In this document: positions 13,869 through 19,352 of the stretch, one piece after another
Position numbering within the stretch: the stretch's first letter is position 1
Layout: each line of letters begins with the position of its first letter
Translations under genes and position numbers: made by a program
From: Acidimicrobiales bacterium
GTDB taxonomy: Bacteria > Actinomycetota > Acidimicrobiia > Acidimicrobiales > SZUA-35
Length of the DNA stretch: 19,352 nt
Assembly: GCA_013003325.1 (NCBI GenBank)
Contig: JABDJU010000031.1
Coordinates: forward strand, 1-19,352
Direction of reading: 5' to 3'
The notes under the pieces: generated by a model
Told to the model about the DNA's origin: nothing
The model's input: the letters and a program-made list of their open reading frames with translations, nothing else
Database searches by the model: none

Positions 13869-15212
13869 ATGGCGACCGCCGAAGAGATACGAGCAGCCCT
13901 AGAACCCTTCTGGAACACGACTGGTGACTCCGCAGCGCCGACGTTTACGGCCACCGACGCGGTCGATGATCACTCGGCGTTCCGGACCGGGTTGGCGGCA
14001 AGCACGTCCGTCGCCGCGGTGCTCGCATCCGTCGCAGAGCTAGCGGGTGAACCGATTGCACGCCTCGATCAGTCGCTGGCGCTAGCGTCGTTCACCACTC
14101 ATGCGCGTGTCGAGGGGGAGCCACTGCCGAAGTGGGCCAGCCTGTCGGGATTCTACCGAACTGCCGATGATCGCTTCGTCCAGCTTCACTGCAATTTCCC
14201 TCACCATGCCGCCGGGGCTGCCCGCCGACTTGGGGTACCGCAGGAACGCCTGGCGTTCGAACGAGCCATCGCCGGATGGGAGGCCGCCGAACTGGAATCG
14301 GCGCTGATCGCCGACGGAATGATCGGAGCGATGTATCGCACCCTCGATGAGTGGGCCGAACACCCTCATGCGGTCGCCACCGCTGATCTCCCCTTGATCG
14401 AGATCACGACGCTCGCAGAAGGGAACGCTTCGAACGCGACTCCGGGCGCTCATGACCTACCCCTTTCCGGGCTCAAAGTGCTCGACTGCTCCCGGGTGCT
14501 GGCCGGTCCGGCCGCGGGCCAGGCGCTGGCCAACCTCGGGGCAGCAGTGCTGCGGATCGGGGCCGAGCACCTCCCGACAGTTGAGACCTGCGTGATCGCC
14601 ACCGGCACCGGAAAACGGAACACCCACCTCGACCTGCGGACCGCCGATGGGCGTGAAACCTTCGCCGGGCTAGTTGGGGAAGCCGACGTGGTGATCGATG
14701 CGTTCCGGCCGGGCGCGCTCGAACAGCATGGATTCGGTGCGTCCGACATCGCCGCCATCTCGTCACGGACGTCGGTGGTGCAGATCAGCGCCTTCGACTG
14801 GACCGGCCCTTGGGCGATGCGTCGGGGGTTCGATTCGATCGTCCAGACCACCACCGGAATCGCTCTTGCCGGCGCCGAGATGAGCAACAGCGAAACCCCT
14901 GTACACCTGCCCGTGCAATCGCTCGACTACGCCACCGGCTACTTCGCAGCCGCCGCCGCCATCCGCGCCGTGCACCGATTCCGGGCCGAGGGACGGACGA
15001 GCCTGACCCGACTTTCGCTGCTCCGGACCAGGAACTGGTTGTTGGAGTTGGGGGGTCCGACCCCGTTCACGCCAGGATCGATCATCCCGACCGCCGATCA
15101 GCTCCAGACGACCGACAGCGACTTCGGACGGGTCGAATTGGTCCGCCCGTTCGCCGGACGATGGGCTCACGGACCGCAGAGGTTGGGATCGTCGGCAGCC
15201 GTGTGGAGCTGA
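13869..15212 (+). CDS. CoA-transferase family III (CaiB/BaiF) fold protein, permuted arrangement, probably lacks the catalytic Asp
   Basis: The 447-aa protein belongs to the family III CoA-transferase fold. The canonical N-terminal segment does not begin the protein. It appears at about residue 197 as P-L-S-G-L-K-V-L-D-C-S-R-V-L-A-G-P-A-A-G-Q-A-L-A-N-L-G-A-A-V-L-R-I and continues to A-D-V-V-I-D-A-F-R-P-G-A-L-E. Residues 1-190 look like the segment that normally follows it. In formyl-CoA transferase the covalent Asp follows the V-D-V-S-L-type motif; here the matching stretch reads L-T-R-L-S-L-L-R-T, apparently with Arg in place of Asp. The protein may therefore bind acyl-CoA without transferring it. 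The ATG at 13869 follows TAAGGT by 7 nt, a probable leaderless start. It converges on the queuosine-mannosyltransferase-like gene with 5 nt between stops. Confidence 0.85.
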   Translation: MATAEEIRAALEPFWNTTGDSAAPTFTATDAVDDHSAFRTGLAASTSVAAVLASVAELAGEPIARLDQSLALASFTTHARVEGEPLPKWASLSGFYRTADDRFVQLHCNFPHHAAGAARRLGVPQERLAFERAIAGWEAAELESALIADGMIGAMYRTLDEWAEHPHAVATADLPLIEITTLAEGNASNATPGAHDLPLSGLKVLDCSRVLAGPAAGQALANLGAAVLRIGAEHLPTVETCVIATGTGKRNTHLDLRTADGRETFAGLVGEADVVIDAFRPGALEQHGFGASDIAAISSRTSVVQISAFDWTGPWAMRRGFDSIVQTTTGIALAGAEMSNSETPVHLPVQSLDYATGYFAAAAAIRAVHRFRAEGRTSLTRLSLLRTRNWLLELGGPTPFTPGSIIPTADQLQTTDSDFGRVELVRPFAGRWAHGPQRLGSSAAVWS

Positions 15213-15217
15213 CCGGA

Positions 15218-16263
15218 TCAGCCGGCCGACAGCCCATCGATCAGCGAGTCGTACTCGTCGATGCGCACCGACCAGCCGAACCGGCGGACGTCGATCGGGT
15301 CAAATCCATCGGCGAACCTGATGACGGCATCGGCCAGCGCCGAGCCGAACCGGCCCGGTTCATAGAGGTCCACCCCGGAAGGAACGATTTCCGGGTAGCT
15401 GAACCCGTCGGGCAACACCGGTCGACACCCTGCCGCCAGCGCCTCGACGACGGCAATACCGAAGAACTCGTGCGAAGTGCAGCTGGCGACGATGTCGCTG
15501 CGTCGAACCCAGTTCCGGTAGGAGTCAACGTCAAAAGGTCCCGCCGCCAGCACCCGATCGCCATGCCGAAGACGGATGTCGGCCCTGATAGAACTCGGTT
15601 CGACCGCATCCTGGCCGGCGAGCACGAGGCGAAAGTCGAGCCCCCGTTCGGCGAGGCGATCCAACGCCCGGGCGAAGACTTCGGGTTCTTGTCGCTGTCC
15701 CATCGGTGGGGCCACAGGATTACCGGCGGGCCGTCCCGCGTCGACATCGGCTCGGCCCAGCTCAGATCGACACCGGGATAGACCACCGTCGACTTCCGCT
15801 GGAGCCGGTCGGAAACGATGATGCGTTGATCGGCCGGCATCTCTCGCTCGAACCGCTCGACTTGAGCCAGGGTGGTGAGCTGGTGGAATCGGCTGTTGAA
15901 CCACAGCTGGTCGGCGGCGAGCATCGAACGCCAATTGGTGGCCATCGATTCAACATCCCACCGGCCCGAGTCCGTCGGATAGGCACCCTGGGTCTCGTGC
16001 AGGTAGAGCACCAGCGGGACGCTGCGGTGGAGCAGGCCACGCAACACGGCAACATCGAGCAGGCTGCTGGCGATCACCGGCTCAGCGGATTGCCGACGGT
16101 TGATCTGCTCGGCGAACCAGGGTGCCGACGCCCGCAGCCGCCAACGCCACGCTCGGTCGGGCAGCCCGATCACCTCGATGTCGTGGCGGCTGTGTTCGGC
16201 CAGCCCGGCAGCCCAGACACCATGGGACCCGCCAGACCACGGCTCGGCGACAACGACCTCCAC
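15218..16263 (-). pseudogene. tRNA-queuosine mannosyltransferase-like glycosyltransferase (QTMAN / DUF3524 family), one frameshift
   Basis: Both halves match the family of vertebrate QTMAN (GTDC1), which mannosylates queuosine in tRNA-Asp. The N-terminal half from GTG 16263 has E-P-W-S-G-G-S-H, the W-R-W-R-L-R-A-S-A-P-W-F motif, A-S-S-L-L-D-V-A, L-V-L-Y-L-H-E-T-Q-G-A-Y-P, and I-L-W-P-H-R-W-D-S-D-K-N-P. The C-terminal half, in another frame, has F-A-R-A-L-D-R-L, G-L-D-F-R-L-V-L-A-G, and the GT4-like H-E-F-F-G-I-A-V-V-E-A-L-A-A-G-C-R-P-V-L-P with Y-P-E-I-V-P. The frames meet at about 15682-15685, where one inserted base would restore K-N-P-E-V-F. The joined length would be about 348 aa. All recognisable motifs are intact on both sides, so a sequencing error or a very recent mutation is as likely as a dead gene. 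The GTG follows TACTCT by 7 nt, a probable leaderless start. The bacterial substrate is unknown. Confidence 0.82.
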
Positions 16264-16270
16264 CGGTCGG

Positions 16271-16276
16271 AGAGTA
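16271..16276 (-). promoter_or_regulatory. Putative -10 (TACTCT) of the QTMAN-like gene
   Basis: Read on the minus strand, TACTCT ends 7 nt before the GTG at 16263. It lies in a 32-bp divergent gap, 6 bp away from the merR -10 on the other strand. Confidence 0.55.
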
Positions 16277-16282
16277 GGTGAG

Positions 16283-16288
16283 TACCCT
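16283..16288 (+). promoter_or_regulatory. Putative -10 (TACCCT) of the merR-family gene
   Basis: TACCCT is followed by 7 nt and the ATG at 16296, the same geometry as at four other genes of this window. No Shine-Dalgarno is present. Confidence 0.55.
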
Positions 16289-16295
16289 CTGCCCT

Positions 16296-16691
16296 ATGCG
16301 GATCGGTGAGCTGGCAGACCGGGGCGGCGTGAGCACCAAGACGATCAGGTACTACGAGTCGATCGGCATCCTCCCCGAGCCCGCACGCACCGGAGGCGGC
16401 TATCGGGACTACCCCGCCGAAGCGGTCGAACGGCTCGGGTTCATCCGCGATGCCCAGGCGTCGGGGCTCACCCTGGCCGAAATCGCATCGGTACTGGAGC
16501 TCAAAGGGGCCGGCGAGAGGTCGTGTGAGCACACCACCGCCCTGCTCGAGCGCCACCTCCACGACATCGATCAGCAGATCGAACGGTTGACCGCAGCCCG
16601 GAAGGCGCTGGCCGAGTTGACCGCCCGAGCCAGGACGCTCGACCCGGCCGACTGCACCGATCCCAATCGCTGCCAGATCATCGACAGCTGA
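16296..16691 (+). CDS. MerR-family copper/heavy-metal-responsive regulator
   Basis: The 131-aa product starts with the diagnostic MerR helix-turn-helix: M-R-I-G-E-L-A, then V-S-T-K-T-I-R-Y-Y-E-S-I-G-I-L-P, and Y-R-D-Y. A coiled-coil dimerisation helix follows (about residues 80-112). Three Cys are present: Cys77 at the start of that helix, and Cys120 and Cys126 in D-P-A-D-C-T-D-P-N-R-C-Q-I-I, the C-terminal metal-binding loop of thiol-binding MerR proteins. With copA immediately downstream it is very probably a copper(I)-type sensor (CueR-like), but silver or gold responses are possible and zinc is less likely. The ATG at 16296 is chosen, not 16278, because homology starts there. It likely activates the copA promoter in the 72-bp gap that follows. 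Confidence 0.93.
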   Translation: MRIGELADRGGVSTKTIRYYESIGILPEPARTGGGYRDYPAEAVERLGFIRDAQASGLTLAEIASVLELKGAGERSCEHTTALLERHLHDIDQQIERLTAARKALAELTARARTLDPADCTDPNRCQIIDS

Positions 16692-16724
16692 GGCACTTCG
16701 GCGACAACAGTCACCTCTACACCG

Positions 16725-16756
16725 TTGACCTTCTAGCTGACTGGAACCTTTACAAT
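16725..16756 (+). promoter_or_regulatory. MerR-type promoter/operator of copA (20-bp spacer)
   Basis: TTGACC (16725-16730) and TACAAT (16751-16756) are separated by 20 bp, the overlong spacer that MerR-family activators need in order to remodel DNA. The spacer carries an imperfect dyad, ACCTTCTAG and CTGGAACCT, resembling the CueR-type operator (ACCTTCC...GGAAGGT). TACAAT lies 7 nt before the copA ATG at 16764, so the mRNA is likely leaderless. Confidence 0.9.
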
Positions 16757-16763
16757 GGGTGCC

Positions 16764-18893
16764 ATGGAAGCAACCGCCGAGCGGGTCGATCTGACCGTCA
16801 CCGGAATGACCTGCGCCGCTTGCGCCAACCGGGTCGCCAACAAACTGAACGACGTTGAGGGGGTCGAAGAAGCGTCGGTCAACTTCGCAACCGGCAAGGC
16901 CACGGTCTTCCACCGCGCCGATCTCGATCAGCTCAGCCGAGCGATCGAATCGATCGGGTACGGGGTCGCACCGCCGGAAACCACATCCGAAGACGTCGAC
17001 GCCGACCGCGAGGCCGACCTCTTCACTCGGCTGCGCATCGCTGCGGTGCTGGCCGTCCCGGCGATGCTGATCGGGATGATCCCGACGCTGCGGTTCAGCG
17101 GCTGGGAATGGGTGGTGGCCGCGCTTGCCACCCCGGTCATCTTCTGGTCGGGCTGGACCTTTCACCGGGCCGCCCTACTGAACCTGCGGCATGGCAGCAC
17201 CACGATGGACACCCTGGTCTCGATGGGCTCGACCGCGGCGTGGGCGTGGTCGGCGGTAGTGCTGGTTGCCGATATCGACGGAGGCCACATCTACTTCGAA
17301 ACCGGCGCGGTGATCGTGACGCTCATCCTCCTCGGGAAGTGGTTCGAAACCAAAGCCAAGCGTCGAACCGGAGATGCCATCCGCGCCCTGGCCGACCTCG
17401 GGGTCAGCACCGTCGTGCTCGAGAACGGAGCCGAGATCGACATCGAGCAGCTTCGGCGAGGAGACAGATTCCTGGTGCGTCCCGGCGAAAAGGTGGCCAC
17501 CGATGGGGTGGTCGTCGAGGGTCGCAGCGCGGTCGACGAGTCGATGATCAGTGGCGAACCGATTCCGGTCGACAAGGTCCCGGGTGATGAGGTGGTCGGA
17601 GCCACGATCAACGCCAACGGGTCACTCACCGTGGAGGCGACCCGGGTTGGGGCGGACACCGTGCTTTCGCAGATCATCCGGATGGTCGATGAGGCCCAGG
17701 GCGGCACCGCCGACGTTCAACGGCTGGCCGACCGGGTTGCGTCGGTCTTTGTTCCCGTCGCCATCACCGTGGCACTGATCACCCTCGTCGCCTGGCTCCT
17801 GCTCGGGTCCGACGCCAACGACGCGTTCACCGCCGCGGTCGCCGTCCTCATCATCGCCTGTCCATGTGCCCTCGGATTGGCGACCCCGCTGGCCATCATG
17901 GTCGGCACGGGCCGCGGCGCTCAAATGGGCGTGCTCATCAAGGGCGGCGAAGTGCTCGAAGACACCCGCCGGGTCGACGCCATCGTCCTCGACAAGACCG
18001 GCACGGTGACCGAGGGGAGGATGGAGCTGGCCAAGGTGATCGTTCCGAGCGGCGATCCCGACGGACTGCTGCAACTGGCGGCGGCCCTCGAAGCTCGTTC
18101 TGAGCACCCGATCGCGGCGGCGATCGTGGCCGGCGCACCCGTCCCGCTACGCCGAGCTGACGTGTTCCTCAACCACCCCGGCAAGGGCGTGTCAGGCACC
18201 GTCGGGGGCCAACCGGTTCGAGTCGGCCGTCGGTCGCTGTTCGATTCGGTTCCCGACGATGTCGAGTCAGCCGCTGCCGCGGCCGAAGCCGCCGGTTCGA
18301 CCGCGGTGTTTGCCGGCCGTCGCGGGATCGCTGAAGGTGTGCTCGTCGTCGGCGACACCATTCGTTCCACCTCGGCCGAGGCCATCGAGGCCTTCCACGA
18401 GCAGGGCCTCGAAGTCACGCTGCTCACCGGCGACAACCGCCGCACCGCCGAACATGTCGGCGCGCTGGTGTCGGCCGACCGGGTGATCTCCGAGGTGATG
18501 CCCGAGGACAAGGTGTTGGAGATCCAGCGCCTCCAAGCCGGCGGCCGCCGGGTGGCCATGGTCGGCGACGGCATCAATGACGCCCCGGCATTGGCCCAGG
18601 CCGACCTGGGCATTGCGGTCGGAACCGGCACCGACGTCGCCATGGAAGCCTCGGACCTGACCATCGTGTCGGGCGACCTACGGGCGGTGGCCGACGCCAT
18701 TTCGCTGTCCCGCCGCACGCTGGCAACCATCAAGGGCAACCTGTTCTGGGCCTTTGCCTACAACACCGCCGCGATCCCCCTCGCTGCCCTCGGCATCCTC
18801 AACCCCATGATCGCCGCCGGTGCGATGGGGCTGAGTTCGGTGTTCGTCGTGAGCAACAGCCTGAGGCTTCGGAGCTTCTCCGGCTATCGCTGA
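16764..18893 (+). CDS. copA: Cu(I)-translocating P1B-type ATPase CopA
   Basis: The 709-aa inner-membrane pump exports cytoplasmic Cu(I). One N-terminal heavy-metal domain carries G-M-T-C-A-A-C (Cys17 and Cys20). The actuator has S-G-E-P, the sixth-helix transport site is Cys366-Pro-Cys368, the phosphorylated Asp410 sits in D-K-T-G, S-E-H-P lies in the nucleotide domain, and G-D-G-I-N-D is at 601-606. The last helices carry Y-N (666-667) and M-G-L-S-S, the P1B-1 signature of copper and silver pumps. The start is ATG 16764, not the ATG at 16755, which overlaps the -10 box. Expression is probably activated by the upstream MerR protein through the 20-bp-spacer promoter. No CopZ chaperone is encoded nearby. 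The 3' end overlaps the convergent alr stop by 10 nt. Confidence 0.97.
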   Translation: MEATAERVDLTVTGMTCAACANRVANKLNDVEGVEEASVNFATGKATVFHRADLDQLSRAIESIGYGVAPPETTSEDVDADREADLFTRLRIAAVLAVPAMLIGMIPTLRFSGWEWVVAALATPVIFWSGWTFHRAALLNLRHGSTTMDTLVSMGSTAAWAWSAVVLVADIDGGHIYFETGAVIVTLILLGKWFETKAKRRTGDAIRALADLGVSTVVLENGAEIDIEQLRRGDRFLVRPGEKVATDGVVVEGRSAVDESMISGEPIPVDKVPGDEVVGATINANGSLTVEATRVGADTVLSQIIRMVDEAQGGTADVQRLADRVASVFVPVAITVALITLVAWLLLGSDANDAFTAAVAVLIIACPCALGLATPLAIMVGTGRGAQMGVLIKGGEVLEDTRRVDAIVLDKTGTVTEGRMELAKVIVPSGDPDGLLQLAAALEARSEHPIAAAIVAGAPVPLRRADVFLNHPGKGVSGTVGGQPVRVGRRSLFDSVPDDVESAAAAAEAAGSTAVFAGRRGIAEGVLVVGDTIRSTSAEAIEAFHEQGLEVTLLTGDNRRTAEHVGALVSADRVISEVMPEDKVLEIQRLQAGGRRVAMVGDGINDAPALAQADLGIAVGTGTDVAMEASDLTIVSGDLRAVADAISLSRRTLATIKGNLFWAFAYNTAAIPLAALGILNPMIAAGAMGLSSVFVVSNSLRLRSFSGYR

Positions 18894-19352
18894 TCGGCCG
18901 AGGCCTGAACACGTTCCACGCGTGAGCCGATTCCGCAGGTGATCTCATAGTTGATCGTGTCCAGCGCCGCCGCCAGATCCGTCGCGCTGATTTCCTGGGC
19001 GCCCTGGGACCCGATCAGCACCGCCTCGTCCCCAGCCTGCACGGGCAGATCGCCGACGTCGACCATGAGCTGATCCATCGTCACCACCCCGACGATCTTG
19101 CACTTCTCACCGTGGATCAAGACCTCGCCCGGCTCCCACCATCGTCGGGGCACCCCATCCGCATAGCCGATGGGCAGCGTGGCGATCGTTGCGTCGCGCC
19201 CCAGTGTGGTTCTGAGACCATAGGAAAGCCGTTCCCCGGCGCGGAGTCGCTTGACGAGGCTGACCGTCGTCCATAGCTTCATCGCCGGTCGCAGCTCCAC
19301 CCGCCCGGTGAGGGCGTCGCTCGGCGGTAGGCCGTAGAGCGCGACACCATGC
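18884..19352 (-). CDS. alr: Alanine racemase, C-terminal part (cut by window edge)
   Basis: The frame is open to the window end, so only the last roughly 156 residues are present. They match the C-terminal beta domain of PLP-dependent alanine racemase: H-G-V-A-L-Y-G-L-P-P-S at the edge, R-P-A-M-K-L-W-T, G-E-R-L-S-Y-G with the catalytic-Tyr motif, I-A-T-L-P-I-G-Y-A-D-G, and V-T-M-D-Q-L-M-V-D-V-G. The enzyme makes D-alanine for peptidoglycan in the cytoplasm. In many actinobacteria alr is followed on the same strand by tsaE, tsaB, rimI, tsaD, groES and groEL. Here the same genes and strand are kept, but 6.7 kb of other genes stand between alr and tsaE. The TAG stop overlaps the convergent copA end by 10 nt. 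Confidence 0.97.
   Translation of the reverse strand, partial: HGVALYGLPPSDALTGRVELRPAMKLWTTVSLVKRLRAGERLSYGLRTTLGRDATIATLPIGYADGVPRRWWEPGEVLIHGEKCKIVGVVTMDQLMVDVGDLPVQAGDEAVLIGSQGAQEISATDLAAALDTINYEITCGIGSRVERVQASADQR

Noticed and set aside
16170..17165. A 331-aa minus-strand ORF across merR and the copA start
   Set aside because: It runs over two well-supported genes and their promoter, and shows no recognisable motif.

Overview
The window is a GC-rich bacterial chromosome segment of actinobacterial type. Signs of this are a DUF222/HNH (13E12-family) gene, a split-barrel PPOX protein, a DinB-fold protein of the thiol-dependent kind, CIRCE/HrcA-type control of groESL, and several genes whose start codon lies just downstream of a TANNNT hexamer (leaderless mRNAs). 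Gene order and content fit a deep-branching class such as Acidimicrobiia; that placement is inference. No rRNA, tRNA, CRISPR array or complete mobile element was seen.

Left part (1-6812), accessory genes: the 3' part of a DUF222/HNH gene, a MacroD-type macro-domain hydrolase, an unrecognised 311-aa protein, a frameshifted amidohydrolase-like gene that has also lost its metal-site motif, a PAP2-family membrane protein, a four-copy 26-bp palindromic tandem repeat, a type I sulfatase and a divergent DinB-fold protein. A repeat/hairpin zone (6838-6985) separates these from the chaperonin operon.

Middle part (7054-12177), housekeeping block on the minus strand, transcribed tsaE > tsaB > rimI > tsaD > PPOX gene > groES > groEL. 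TsaE, TsaB and TsaD act in tRNA t6A37 synthesis and RimI is an N-acetyltransferase. Start and stop codons overlap at each junction from tsaE to the PPOX gene (TTGA, GTGA, 8 nt, ATGA), suggesting tight translational coupling. groES-groEL has its own promoter and two CIRCE operators.

Right part (12201-18893) holds a serine/threonine dehydratase-like enzyme, a cluster of three tiny acidic ORFs, a CoA-transferase-fold protein, a glycosyltransferase of the tRNA-queuosine mannosyltransferase (DUF3524) family with one frameshift, and a MerR regulator with its copper ATPase (CopA) behind a classic long-spacer MerR promoter. The 3' end of alr follows on the minus strand at the window edge. In other actinobacteria, for example Mycobacterium, alr directly precedes tsaE-tsaB-rimI-tsaD-groESL, so this 6.7-kb block looks inserted into an otherwise conserved cluster.

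The most unusual items are the bacterial QTMAN-like gene, the cluster of three small acidic ORFs, the exact 7-nt spacing between TANNNT and start codon at five genes, and the palindromic repeat array with copies of its core inside genes.
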